64,000 nt of DNA from assembly GCF_003116015.1 (NCBI RefSeq), contig NZ_LGQZ01000061.1:1-64000 (forward strand), written 5' to 3'. A program made the translations under genes and the position numbers. Shown piece after piece: positions 12,094-20,614 of the stretch. Position 1 is the first letter of the stretch; every line of letters begins with the position of its first letter. Source of the DNA: Azospirillum sp. TSO22-1. GTDB lineage: Bacteria; Pseudomonadota; Alphaproteobacteria; Azospirillales; Azospirillaceae. Under the pieces are notes generated by a model that was not told the origin of the DNA, did not search any database, and was given only the letters and a program-made list of their open reading frames with translations.

Positions 12094-12484
12094 ACTCCCG
12101 GGGAATGAGCGCCAGCACTGCGTCGATGGCCGGGGCACCGTCGTCGCGCATGGACTCCGGCAGGACGGTGCGCGCGCTGTCGATGGCGGCGCGGAGATCC
12201 GCCGGCGCGACGCCCGCCGCCGACAGGCCGCGCGCCAGCGTGCCGCACACCGCGCTCAGCGCCGCGATCTGCGCGTGCAGGGCCTGCTGCTGCTTGTGCA
12301 GCGTCTCGATCTGGCCCTGCGCCTGCCGGGTGGCGGTGATCAGGCTGCGGAACGCGTCGTTCTGGTCGAGGAGGGCGGTGCGCATCGCCTCCGCCTCGGC
12401 GCGGGTGCCGAAGTCGTTGGCGGCCTGGGCCAGGAAGGCCTTCCACAGCCGTTCGAACTCGTTTCGCGTGATGCCGTCGTACAT
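12092..12484 (-). CDS. Hypothetical protein with coiled-coil segment
   Basis: A 130-residue cytoplasmic protein that I do not recognise. It starts MYDGITRNEFERLWKAF. Residues about 50-85 (DAFRSLITATRQAQGQIETL and on) show heptad-like spacing rich in Q, A and L, so a coiled coil is likely; residues 90-115 form another helix. No Shine-Dalgarno sequence stands out. It precedes the NifX-like gene on the same strand by 61 nt, so the two may be co-transcribed. Confidence 0.6.
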   Translation of the reverse strand: MYDGITRNEFERLWKAFLAQAANDFGTRAEAEAMRTALLDQNDAFRSLITATRQAQGQIETLHKQQQALHAQIAALSAVCGTLARGLSAAGVAPADLRAAIDSARTVLPESMRDDGAPAIDAVLALIPRE

Positions 12485-12578
12485 GTGGGGACTGTCCGGG
12501 CTGTGGTTCCGCGCTCGAGTCTAGCATGCGCCGCCGCCGCGCGACAGCCGGGGCGGCATGCCCGGAGGAGGTGTCCGG

Positions 12579-12701
12579 ATGGAGACCGTCAAGCGTGCGA
12601 TGGGGGCATGCCCCGACGGTCATCAACCGTTCGTGGCGTTGCGGCGGCAGGGCGGGGCGGGTAGGGTCCGGCCGTCCAAACGACAACGAGACCAGCCATG
12701 A
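12579..12701 (+). CDS. Putative 40-residue leader ORF
   Basis: A short ORF (begins METVKRAMGACPDGHQPF) preceded by a very strong Shine-Dalgarno sequence, GGAGGAGGTG, seven bases before its ATG. Its TGA overlaps the ATG of the next ORF (ATGA at 12698-12701), which itself has no good ribosome-binding site, so translational coupling is likely. The second half is basic (VRPSKRQRDQP). There are no recognisable homology features; a purely regulatory upstream ORF is possible. Confidence 0.4.
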   Translation: METVKRAMGACPDGHQPFVALRRQGGAGRVRPSKRQRDQP

Positions 12702-12934
12702 ACGGACTGCACACCCCGCAGACGTGGCGATGCCGTGTTGCCGATCTCCTGAACGACCCCGTGGCGGAGGCGGTGCTGCGCCGCGACGGGCTGTCGCGCG
12801 ACGACGTGTTCGCCGAACTCGCCCCCGTCGCCGACGCGCTGACCCGCCGCCGGCGGCGCCAGCGCCGCTCCAGCCCCTGGGCCTTTGCCGAGGCTGACCC
12901 GCGGCGATTCGATCCGCCCGGCCGTTCCGCATAG
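12698..12934 (+). CDS. Hypothetical small basic protein
   Basis: A 78-residue ORF that I do not recognise. The first half (TWRCRVADLLNDPVAEAVLRRD) looks like a folded helical segment, then DALTRRRRRQRRSSPW is an arginine-rich stretch that could bind nucleic acid, and the tail is Pro-rich. It lacks its own Shine-Dalgarno sequence and overlaps the stop of the 40-residue ORF by four bases, which supports coupled translation. Whether it is a real gene is uncertain. Confidence 0.45.
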   Translation: MNGLHTPQTWRCRVADLLNDPVAEAVLRRDGLSRDDVFAELAPVADALTRRRRRQRRSSPWAFAEADPRRFDPPGRSA

Positions 12935-13037
12935 GCCGTACCCCCGTCGTCGGCATCACGTTGTGGTGACGGGCCTTGAAGCCGTTCGCACACTGAACGA
13001 TCTGACTCTCTGCACCCCACGGTCCAGGGAGGCAGGT

Positions 13038-13421
13038 TTGTTCAACCCGTTGATCACGGCCACCGCAGGCTGGTCGGAAGCGGTGGAGGAACGCGCCAAG
13101 CGGTTCCTCGCCTTCCGCATGGGCGGCGAGAACGGCATTCCGGTGACCATGGCCACCCTGCTGGAGCGTGCCGGGCAGGATCCGGTCAGCACCGCGCGCT
13201 ATCTGATGATCGTGCCGCCGCTGGCGGCGCAGCGCGAGTTGATCGGGATGATCGGCGCCTTCCGCATCGATGGCGAGCCGTGCCCCGATTCCGTGGCCGC
13301 GGCGCACGCCGCGCTGTCCTACGCCGGGCGCGCCGTCACCATGAACGAGATCCACCCGGAACGGCGGTGGCTCGCCGCCGTGCTGTGCGCCCTGTTCGGG
13401 GGCAAGCGCCAGCCGCACTGA
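13038..13421 (+). CDS. Hypothetical protein
   Basis: A 127-residue protein from a TTG start at 13038 after GGGAGGCAGG. Upstream in-frame GTG codons at 12963-12968 would add about 25 residues but have no ribosome-binding site. Segments such as ERAKRFLAFRMGGENGIPVTM and RAGQDPVSTARYLMIVPPLAAQRELIG suggest a compact helical cytoplasmic protein. I do not recognise the family. It stands 143 bp upstream of the large hybrid kinase on the same strand. Confidence 0.6.
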   Translation: MFNPLITATAGWSEAVEERAKRFLAFRMGGENGIPVTMATLLERAGQDPVSTARYLMIVPPLAAQRELIGMIGAFRIDGEPCPDSVAAAHAALSYAGRAVTMNEIHPERRWLAAVLCALFGGKRQPH

Positions 13422-13564
13422 AGTGGCGCTCCGGCTGTGTTATCGTGCCGCGCAACCTTGGCAGGGGTGCGGCCGTATGCACACGCGCGCATGACCAACG
13501 GGGGGTCGCCACCACGTGTGATGGTTGATAAACTGCTGCCCGGACGTCGAGGCGAGGGAGGCGG

Positions 13565-16500
13565 ATGGGCGGCAAACGGTCCGGGGTGGCATGGCGCCTG
13601 CTGGCGGGAACGGCCGGCGCGCTGGCGCTCGTGGCGGCGCTGCTTGGCGTGCTGGCGCTCGACGCGGTGCGCGCTGGCGCGGCCTCCGAGCCGCTGCTCG
13701 CCGGGGCGGTGGCGGCGTCGCTGGGCGGTGCGTTGGCCGTGCTGGCCCTCGGCGTCGCCGTCGTCCGCCGCCTGCGAGGGGGGGGCGACGGCGTGCCGGG
13801 TGCCCGCCCGGTCGTTGTCCTCGCCGCCGCCAACGACGTGGCCGAGGGCCGGCGGCGGGAGGAGGCGTTGCGCGAGAGCGAAGCGCGCTTCCGCGGCCTG
13901 ATCGAGGGGGCGTCCCAGGGCATCCTGGTCCACCGCCGCTTCGTCCCGCTGTTCGCCAACGAGGCGTTCGCGTGTATCCACGGCTTCGGCAGCGTCGCGG
14001 AGGTGATGGCGCTGCCCGACATCAAGGGCCTGATTGTGCCCGAGGAGCGGGCGCGCGCCTGGAAGTCGTACATCGGCCTGATGGCCGGCGAGAAGGCACC
14101 CGGCGTGCAGCGGGTACGGGGCCGGCGCCGCGACGGCGGCGCGCTCTGGCTCGACCTGATCGACCGCGTGGTCGAGTGGACGGACGGCCCGGCGGTGCTG
14201 ACCACCGTCATCGACGTGACCGAGCGCGTGCACGCCGAGACGGAGGCCGCCACCATCGCCGGCCACCTGCACGACGCGGTGGAGGCGATGCCCAGCGCCG
14301 TCCTGCTGATCGACGCCGACCGCAACATCCTGCTGCACAACCGGCGCTTCCGCGAGTTCTGGAACTTCACGCCGGAGGAAATGGCCGCCCACACCAACGC
14401 CGCCGACCACCTGCGCTACTGGGCCAGCCGCGACCTGCCGGGCGTGGACCCCGACGTCTACGTCGAGAGCCGCTGGAAAGTGCTGGACAGCGGCAAACCC
14501 TACGCCCACCAGGTGCGCACCACGGACGGCCGCGACATGGAGATCCGCGGGTCGCCGCGGCCGGCCGGCGGCTGGGTCATCACCGTCACCGACATCACCG
14601 ACCGCATGCGCACGCTGGCGGCGCTGCGCGACAGCGAGGCGCGCTTCCGCGACCTGATCGAGGGGTCGGTGCAGGGCATCCTGATCCTGCGCGACTTCCG
14701 CGCGCTGTTCGTCAACCGCGCCTTCGCGGCGATGACCGGCTACGACGAGCCGCGCGCGCTGATGGGCGTATCGCTGCTCGACGATCTGGTGCTGGCGGAG
14801 GAGCGCGCGCAGGTGCTCGCCTGGAACGCCCGCTTCCTGTCCGGCGCCTCCATCGACGAGCCGGCGCGCCGCGGCCGGCTGCGGCGGCGCGACGGCTCGT
14901 GCATGTGGGTGGACATTGCCACCCGCGCCGTCGATTGGATGGGCGAGCGGGCGATCCAGCTGACCTGCGTCGACATCTCCGCCCAGGTGGCGGCGGAGAA
15001 GGTGCTGGCGGCGCGCACCGCCCAGCTCCAGGCGCTGGTCCAGGCGATGCCCAGCGGGCTGTGCATGTTCGGCGGCGACCTGCGCGCCGCGGTGTGGAAC
15101 GACCGCTACGCCCGGCTCTGGCGCTATCCGGACGGCCTGCTCGACCGGCGCCCGACGCTGGCGGAGCTGGTCCGGTTCGTGGCGTCGCGCGGCGACTTCG
15201 GCCCGGTGGACGTCGAGGAGCAGGTCCGGCGCATCACCGCCTACGTCGAGCGCGGCGCGGCGGTGGACATGGAGATCGAACTGGCGCACGGCCCGGTGCT
15301 GGCGATCCGCGGCAATGGCATGCCGGACGGCGGCTACGTCTACACCTACGCCGACGTTACCGACCGCCACCGCGCCGAGGACGCGCTGCGCCGCAGCGAG
15401 CGCCAGCTGCGCGACATTCTGGAGGCCGCGCCCGTCGGCATGCTGATCGCCCATGTGGACGGCCGCCCGCTGTTCTGGAACAGCGGCTTCTCGGCCATGC
15501 TCGGCACGCCGCCGGAGGCCATGCCGGCGCTGTACGCGCCCGACTTCTTCGCCGACGCCGGCGAACGCACCGCGCTCCTGGGGGTGCTGCGGCGCGACGG
15601 CCGGGTGCAGCAGGCCGACGTCGAGTTCCGCCGCGCCGACGGCTCCACCGGCTGGTGCATGACGGCGCTGGAGCGTGTGTCGTTCGAGGGGCAGCCGGCG
15701 GTCGCCTCCTGGGGCCTCGACATCACCGAGCGCATCCGCGCCCAGGACCAGCTGCGCAAGGCGCTGGCGCAGGCGGAGGAGGCGGCGCACGCCAAGTCCA
15801 CCTTCCTCGCCACCATGAGCCACGAGATCCGCACGCCGATGAACGGCGTGCTGGGCATGCTGGAGGTGCTGGAGCGCACCACGCTCGACATCGAGCAGCG
15901 CAGGGTGCTCGGCGTCATCCGCGAGTCGGCCTCGGCGCTGCTGACCATCATCGACGACATCCTCGACTTCTCGAAGATCGAGGCCGGGCGCCTGCACATC
16001 GAGGCCGTGGCGGTCCCGGTCCGCGACCTGACCGAGGGCGTGGCCGACCTGCTGGCCACCCGCGCGCGCGACAAGCGCCTGGACCTCGTCACCGACGTGG
16101 ACCTGGATGGCGAGGGGACGCGCGTCGGCGATCCGGTGCGGCTGCGGCAGATCCTGCTGAACCTCGTCGGCAACGCGGTGAAGTTCACCGAGCGCGGCTT
16201 CGTCGCCGTGGTGGTGCGGCCGGGCGCCGGCCCCGACGGCGTCCGCTTCGAGGTGCGCGACAGCGGCATCGGCCTCAGCGACGAGCAGAAGGCCCGCCTG
16301 TTCCAGCCCTTCACCCAGGCCGACGCCTCCACCACCCGGCGCTTTGGCGGCAGCGGCCTTGGGCTGTCGATCTGCCGGCGGCTGGTCGACATGATGGGCG
16401 GTGCCATCGGCGTGCACGACACGCCCGGCGGCGGCTCCACCTTCTGGGTCGAAGTGCCGCTGCCCCGCGCCTCGTCCGATGCCGCCACGCCCGCGGCGCC

Positions 16501-17782
16501 GGCCGTCGACCTTGCTGGGCTGCGGGTGCTGGTGGCGGACGACACCGCGGCGGTGCGCGACGCCTTCGCCGCGGCGCTCGCCGGGGCGGGGGCGGAGGTC
16601 GCCGTGGCGGCGGGGGCCGCTGACGGGTTCGACGCGCTGCGCGCCGCGCTGGCGGTGGAGGCGCCGGTGCAGGTGCTCGTGCTCGACCACGATCCGGGCG
16701 CGCTGGACGGCTTGGCGGTGGCCGACGCGCTGACGCGCATCCCGGGGCTGGACGCCACCCGCGTGGTGCTGGCGACCGGCCGCGAGGACTGCGGCGTCGC
16801 CGCGGCCGGCGAGCGGCTCGGCATCGCCGAGGTGCTGTACAAGCCGGTGCGCCGCGACGTGTTGCGCGCCGCCGTGGCCCGCGCCGCCGGTCGCGCGGGC
16901 CCCGAGTCGGAGCCCGCGGCGCTGGAGGCCGACGTCGGCGCCGTGTTGCCGCCTCCGGCGGCGGAGGCGCGGGCGGCCGGCGCGCTGATCCTGGTGGCGG
17001 AGGACAACCCGACCAACCAGGTGGTCATCCGCAAGCAGCTGGAGCAGCTGGGCTTCGCCGCGGAGATCGCCGACAACGGCGCCGCCGCCTGGGAGGCGCT
17101 GCGGCGCGACGGTTGCGGCCTGCTGCTGACCGACTGCTTCATGCCGGAGCTGGACGGCTGGGAACTGGCCCGCCGGATCCGCGCCGCCGAACGCGAGGGG
17201 ACGTTCGGTGCCGCGCGCCGCCTGCCCATCGTGGCGCTGACCGCCAACGCGCTGTCCGGCGACGCCGAGCGCTGCTTCGCCGCCGGCATGGACGATTTCC
17301 TGTCGAAGCCGGTGGGGCTGCAGAGCCTGTCGCGGGTCATCGCCCGCTGGCTGCCGCAGGCGCTGCCGCTGCGCCGGCCGGTCGGGGCGCGCGCGCCGGC
17401 CGTCCCGCTGCCGAAGGCGAACGGCACCGCCGTGCTCGACCTTGGCCACGTGGCGGAGACCTTCGGCAGCGTCGAGGCGGCGCACGACCTGCTGCTGTTC
17501 TTCCTGGAAACCACCGGGCCGCTGATCGACCGGCTGGCGGCGGGCTTGGCGGACGACGATGCCGAGGGCGGCCGCCACGCCGCCCACGCCGCCGCCGGGG
17601 CTGCCCGCACGGCCGGAGCGGCGGAGCTGGCGGCGCTGTGCTCGGACATCGAGCGCTGCGCGGCGGGCGGCGACTTGGATGCGGCGAAACGGCGCGCCGC
17701 CGACCTGCGGGCGGCCTTCGCCCGCGTCGAACGGGCGATCCGCCACGATCTCGTGCGCGGGCGGGCGGCCGAGCTGGTGTGA
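13565..17782 (+). CDS. Hybrid sensor histidine kinase (multi-PAS, HisKA, HATPase, two REC, Hpt)
   Basis: A 1405-residue complex phosphorelay kinase. Two hydrophobic spans lie near residues 10-32 and 44-66 with almost no periplasmic loop, so sensing is probably cytoplasmic or in the membrane. Five PAS-like modules follow, near residues 100, 237, 357, 488 and 615; three open with the similar motif SEARFRxLIEG or SERQLRDILEA. HisKA has an intact H-box MSHEIRTPMNG (His753). The ATPase domain has LLNLVGNAVKFTE, DSGIGL and GGSGLGLS. REC1 has a plausible Asp1041 and KP; REC2 (about 1140-1265) is canonical with Asp1190. A C-terminal Hpt-like domain has AHAAAGA with His1341 but lacks the usual Lys. 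The ATG follows GAGGGAGGCGG. The signal sensed is unknown. Confidence 0.93.
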   Translation: MGGKRSGVAWRLLAGTAGALALVAALLGVLALDAVRAGAASEPLLAGAVAASLGGALAVLALGVAVVRRLRGGGDGVPGARPVVVLAAANDVAEGRRREEALRESEARFRGLIEGASQGILVHRRFVPLFANEAFACIHGFGSVAEVMALPDIKGLIVPEERARAWKSYIGLMAGEKAPGVQRVRGRRRDGGALWLDLIDRVVEWTDGPAVLTTVIDVTERVHAETEAATIAGHLHDAVEAMPSAVLLIDADRNILLHNRRFREFWNFTPEEMAAHTNAADHLRYWASRDLPGVDPDVYVESRWKVLDSGKPYAHQVRTTDGRDMEIRGSPRPAGGWVITVTDITDRMRTLAALRDSEARFRDLIEGSVQGILILRDFRALFVNRAFAAMTGYDEPRALMGVSLLDDLVLAEERAQVLAWNARFLSGASIDEPARRGRLRRRDGSCMWVDIATRAVDWMGERAIQLTCVDISAQVAAEKVLAARTAQLQALVQAMPSGLCMFGGDLRAAVWNDRYARLWRYPDGLLDRRPTLAELVRFVASRGDFGPVDVEEQVRRITAYVERGAAVDMEIELAHGPVLAIRGNGMPDGGYVYTYADVTDRHRAEDALRRSERQLRDILEAAPVGMLIAHVDGRPLFWNSGFSAMLGTPPEAMPALYAPDFFADAGERTALLGVLRRDGRVQQADVEFRRADGSTGWCMTALERVSFEGQPAVASWGLDITERIRAQDQLRKALAQAEEAAHAKSTFLATMSHEIRTPMNGVLGMLEVLERTTLDIEQRRVLGVIRESASALLTIIDDILDFSKIEAGRLHIEAVAVPVRDLTEGVADLLATRARDKRLDLVTDVDLDGEGTRVGDPVRLRQILLNLVGNAVKFTERGFVAVVVRPGAGPDGVRFEVRDSGIGLSDEQKARLFQPFTQADASTTRRFGGSGLGLSICRRLVDMMGGAIGVHDTPGGGSTFWVEVPLPRASSDAATPAAPAVDLAGLRVLVADDTAAVRDAFAAALAGAGAEVAVAAGAADGFDALRAALAVEAPVQVLVLDHDPGALDGLAVADALTRIPGLDATRVVLATGREDCGVAAAGERLGIAEVLYKPVRRDVLRAAVARAAGRAGPESEPAALEADVGAVLPPPAAEARAAGALILVAEDNPTNQVVIRKQLEQLGFAAEIADNGAAAWEALRRDGCGLLLTDCFMPELDGWELARRIRAAEREGTFGAARRLPIVALTANALSGDAERCFAAGMDDFLSKPVGLQSLSRVIARWLPQALPLRRPVGARAPAVPLPKANGTAVLDLGHVAETFGSVEAAHDLLLFFLETTGPLIDRLAAGLADDDAEGGRHAAHAAAGAARTAGAAELAALCSDIERCAAGGDLDAAKRRAADLRAAFARVERAIRHDLVRGRAAELV

Positions 17783-17783
17783 T

Positions 17784-17822
17784 ATCAAAGGCGCCTGATG
17801 GCTTCCATCAGGCGCCTTTGAT
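17784..17822 (+). terminator. Perfect 17-bp stem-loop after the hybrid kinase gene
   Basis: ATCAAAGGCGCCTGATG pairs perfectly with its inverted copy around a 5-nt loop (GCTTC), beginning two bases after the kinase stop. The T-stretch CTTTGAT is inside the 3' arm and no U-run follows. It is probably an intrinsic terminator or a 3'-end stabiliser. Confidence 0.7.
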
Positions 17823-17834
17823 GCAAACCCGACA

Positions 17835-17855
17835 GCTCAAGGCAACGCCTTGAGC
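17835..17855. other. Second perfect hairpin between kinase and response regulator
   Basis: GCTCAAGGC and GCCTTGAGC form a perfect 9-bp stem with a 3-nt loop. A third, bulged hairpin follows at about 17869-17907 (outer arms CGACCGGC/GCCGGTCG, inner ATGGA/TCCAT). Three consecutive hairpins thus lie in the 212-nt leader of the response regulator gene; attenuation or RNA-level control is possible. Confidence 0.5.
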
Positions 17856-17994
17856 GAAAGGGGCATGCGACCGGCCGATCATGGAAGCGTCCATGCGCCG
17901 GTCGTATGAGTCGGTCGCAGTTGCCCGCGGCGCTGCCGGCCTGTTACGGTCCGAACGGGGTAGGGGGGTGCCGAACGGCACGGGAGGAGCGAGC

Positions 17995-18399
17995 ATGGAC
18001 AGGAAGCCCGTCGACTACGAGCAGTACAAGATCCTCGTGATCGAGGATCAGCCGTTCGTGCGGCGCACCATCATGCAGATCCTCATGCAGATCGGCTTCA
18101 AGACCATCGCCGAGGCCGACAACGGCGAAACCGGCATGGCCGAGTGCGTCCGCGTCAACCCCGACATCGTCGTCTGCGACATCGACATGAAGCCGGTGAG
18201 CGGCTTGCAGTTCCTCGCCCAATTGCGCGCCAGCCCCGACGTCGCCAACAGCCGCACCCCGGTGGTCTTCCTGACCAACCACACCGAGTCGGAGATCGTG
18301 AAGAAGGCGATGGCGCTGGGCGTCAACGGCTTCGTGGTGAAGCCGCCGTCCTTCGGCGCGCTGAAGGAGCGCGTGGACCGCCTGCTGGCCGGCCGCTAA
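17995..18399 (+). CDS. Single-domain (CheY-like) response regulator
   Basis: A 134-residue REC-only protein without an output domain. It has the acidic pair in ILVIEDQPF, the phosphorylatable Asp in DIVVCDIDMKP, the switch Thr in VVFLTNHT and Lys in FVVKPPS. The ATG at 17995 follows GGGAGGAGC; the longer in-frame ORF starts inside the hairpin region and is rejected. It lies between an intact and a degenerate hybrid kinase, so it probably takes phosphate from the kinase at 13565 (inference). Output must be through protein-protein contact. Confidence 0.9.
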   Translation: MDRKPVDYEQYKILVIEDQPFVRRTIMQILMQIGFKTIAEADNGETGMAECVRVNPDIVVCDIDMKPVSGLQFLAQLRASPDVANSRTPVVFLTNHTESEIVKKAMALGVNGFVVKPPSFGALKERVDRLLAGR

Positions 18400-18410
18400 G
18401 GCGCCGCCCC

Positions 18411-19982
18411 ATGAGCACGCCCTCAGACCCTGCCGCCGATCTGCACACCGCGAACACCACGCTGGAGCAGAGCGTGGCCGCGCACGCTGCGGAGATCGCC
18501 CGCCTGAGCGCCGCGCTGGAGGCCGCCCAGGTCCGCGCCGAGGAGGCGGTGCGCGCCAAGACCCGCACGCTCGCCTTCATGAGCCAGGAGATCCGCGTGC
18601 CGGTCGGCGCCATCGTCGATGCCGTCCGCCCGCTGCTCGCCGCGCCGCTCGGCCCGGCGGAGCGCGAGCGGGTGTCGCGCATCCTGCGCTCGGTCGGCAC
18701 GCTGCGCCTGCTGCTGGAGGACCTCTCCGACCTCGCCCGCCTGGAGGCTGACGAGATCCGGCTGGAGCAGGAGCCCTTCGCCGTCGAAACGGTGCTCGGC
18801 AGCGCCGTCTCGGCGCTGCGCGAGGCCGCCGAGGAGCGCGGCATGCGCGTCGAATCCTTCATCGACCCGGCGGTGCCGGCCAAGGTGGTGGGCGACGCGG
18901 CGTGGCTGCGCCACGTGCTGGTCGATCTGCTGGGCTTGGCGCTGCGCGACGGCGAGGCGCCGGTGCTGACCGTGCGGGTCGCCGTCGCCGCGCTGGACGG
19001 CGGCCGGCAAGGCCTGCGCTTCACCGTCGCCGAGGCCGGCCCCGGCCTGGTCGCCGAGCTGCGCGCCTGGGCCGCCGATGGCGCCGCCGACGGCGCGGGC
19101 GGCGAGGCGCCCACCCCCCCCGGCCGGGCTGGCGAGCGGGCGCTGGGACTGCACGTCTGCCGGCGCATCCTCGGCCTGATGGGCGGTGCGATGGGTGTGG
19201 AGGCGGACGGCATGGTGTGGTTCACCGTGGGCGCCGACCCCGGCCCGGCGGCGCCGGCGGCGCCGCGCGACCGGCCGTCGCTCAGCATCCTGGTGGTCGA
19301 GGACAACCCGGTGAACCAGCGCGTCAACGCCTGGCTGCTGGAGAAGGATGGCCACCGCGTCACCGTCGTCGGCGACGGACGGCAGGCGGTGCGGCTGGTG
19401 GCGACCGGCGGCTTCGACGCCGTGCTGATGGACCTGGACGTGCCCGGCCTCGACGGGCTGGAGGCGACGCGGGCGATCCGCGCGCTGCGCGGGCCGGAGG
19501 CGCAGGTGCCGGTGATCGCCATCACCGCCAGCACCCTGCTGGAGGACGCCGAGCGCTGCCGCGCCGCCGGCATGGACGACCACTTGCCCAAGCCGGTGAA
19601 CCCGGCGGCGCTGGCCCGCGCGCTCGCCCGCCTGACCGATCCGGAGCCGCCGGCCGAGGCGGCGGAGTTCGATTCCACGGTTCTGGCCGCGCTGGAAGGG
19701 GTGCTGGGCGCCGACCGGGTGCGCGCCCTGGTCGAGGATTTCCTGGACCGCGCCGTCGCCCTGCGCGCCCGGCTGGAGCGCGCCGACGCGCCGGAACTGG
19801 CCGAGGTGGCCGCGGAGCTGAAGAAGACCGCGGGCACGGTGGGGCTTGCCGCCGTCCACCACACCGCGATGAAGCTGGAGCACGCCGCCCACGAGGGCCG
19901 GATGGAGGCCGCCGCCCTCGCCGTCACGCTCGACGAGCAGCTGACGCGCGGGGTGGAGCGGCTGCGCGCGTTCGCGGGGTAG
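18411..19982 (+). CDS. Degenerate hybrid histidine kinase (pseudokinase) with intact REC domain
   Basis: A 523-residue protein organised like a hybrid kinase but lacking its catalytic residues. Residues 10-50 form a coiled coil. The H-box reads MSQEIRVPVG, with Gln59 instead of the phospho-accepting His. In the ATPase domain the N-box is HVLVDLLGLAL (Asp172 and Leu176 replace the two Asn), and the G1 box is AEAGPGL. The REC domain (291-408) is intact: VVEDN, Asp341 in LMDLDVPGLDG, and LPKPV. The C-terminal four-helix region resembles Hpt, but the His position is Ala (AAELKKTAG). There is no membrane segment. It starts 11 nt after the response regulator stop. It likely works as a phosphate sink or scaffold, not a kinase (inference). 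Confidence 0.88.
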   Translation: MSTPSDPAADLHTANTTLEQSVAAHAAEIARLSAALEAAQVRAEEAVRAKTRTLAFMSQEIRVPVGAIVDAVRPLLAAPLGPAERERVSRILRSVGTLRLLLEDLSDLARLEADEIRLEQEPFAVETVLGSAVSALREAAEERGMRVESFIDPAVPAKVVGDAAWLRHVLVDLLGLALRDGEAPVLTVRVAVAALDGGRQGLRFTVAEAGPGLVAELRAWAADGAADGAGGEAPTPPGRAGERALGLHVCRRILGLMGGAMGVEADGMVWFTVGADPGPAAPAAPRDRPSLSILVVEDNPVNQRVNAWLLEKDGHRVTVVGDGRQAVRLVATGGFDAVLMDLDVPGLDGLEATRAIRALRGPEAQVPVIAITASTLLEDAERCRAAGMDDHLPKPVNPAALARALARLTDPEPPAEAAEFDSTVLAALEGVLGADRVRALVEDFLDRAVALRARLERADAPELAEVAAELKKTAGTVGLAAVHHTAMKLEHAAHEGRMEAAALAVTLDEQLTRGVERLRAFAG

Positions 19983-20002
19983 AGGAATTTCCGCTTGGTT
20001 GC

Positions 20003-20037
20003 AAAGCCCCTCCCCCGCGAGGGGGGAGGGGCTTTTT
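20003..20037. terminator. Bidirectional intrinsic terminator between pseudokinase and nifQ
   Basis: AAAGCCCCTCCCCC pairs with GGGGGGAGGGGCTTTTT around a GCGA loop; the T5 run serves the plus strand and the CTTT run the minus strand. It overlaps the last bases of nifQ, which converges from the right. Confidence 0.8.
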
Positions 20038-20614
20038 AAGGCGAGCGCAAACCGCTCGGGGGGGCAGCCGCCCGCAGCGGGGCGCCCTTCTCGCCGTCGA
20101 AACAGGCGGCGTAATCGTCGCACCGCTCGCAATGCGGCGACTTGCACAGCAGGAAGCCCTCGCGCGCGCAGAGCTGGCGGTAGAAGAACTTCTTCCACTT
20201 CATGTCGCCGCTGTTGAGATCCACCAGCGATGGGAAGTGCCGGCGGAACATCGCGCCCAGTTCGCCGCGGTTGGCGAAGCCCATGTCCTGCCACAGGTGG
20301 TTCGCCTCCAGGCTGCGCCGCGCCACGATGGCGGCCAGCCAGACCGGCTCCGGCCCGTCGCCGGCGCGATGCTCCAGCAGCAGCGCGCGCAGGTCGCCTT
20401 CCTCCAGCGCGTCCTCGCCAGCTCCATTTGGGCCGGTGTCCTCGTCCAGCCCCTCCAGCAGCGCCGCGCGCTCCGGCAGGTGCGTGCCGAGCAGGCCGGC
20501 AAGGTCGGTGCGGCCGAGGCCCAGCGCCTGCGTCAGCGGCCGGGCGTCGTGCGCGGCCAGATCGACGATCCGGCCGAACAGGTGGCGGTCGAGCTCTTCG
20601 TCCGGAGGAAGCAT
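20036..20614 (-). CDS. nifQ: Nitrogen fixation protein NifQ
   Basis: NifQ supplies molybdenum for FeMo-cofactor assembly in nitrogenase. The 192-residue protein ends with the family's cysteine signature C-x4-C-x2-C-x5-C (CKSPHCERCDDYAAC), which binds an iron-sulfur/Mo cluster. The preceding FFYRQLCAREGF and the central GELGAMFRRHFPSL also fit NifQ. The ATG at 20614 (MLPPDEELDRH) is preferred over an upstream GTG, though its Shine-Dalgarno sequence is weak. No other nif structural gene is in the window. I found no NifA upstream activator or perfect -24/-12 promoter in the 154 bp before it. Confidence 0.9.
   Translation of the reverse strand: MLPPDEELDRHLFGRIVDLAAHDARPLTQALGLGRTDLAGLLGTHLPERAALLEGLDEDTGPNGAGEDALEEGDLRALLLEHRAGDGPEPVWLAAIVARRSLEANHLWQDMGFANRGELGAMFRRHFPSLVDLNSGDMKWKKFFYRQLCAREGFLLCKSPHCERCDDYAACFDGEKGAPLRAAAPPSGLRSP

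Noticed and set aside
13319-17788. 1489-codon antisense open frame opposite the hybrid kinase
   Set aside because: Long antisense frames are expected in GC-rich DNA with G/C third positions; the plus-strand protein has five kinds of canonical domain motifs.
17881-17994. Longer N terminus for the single-domain response regulator
   Set aside because: The upstream in-frame ATG lies inside a hairpin region; the ATG at 17995 has GGGAGGAGC and gives a normal REC start.
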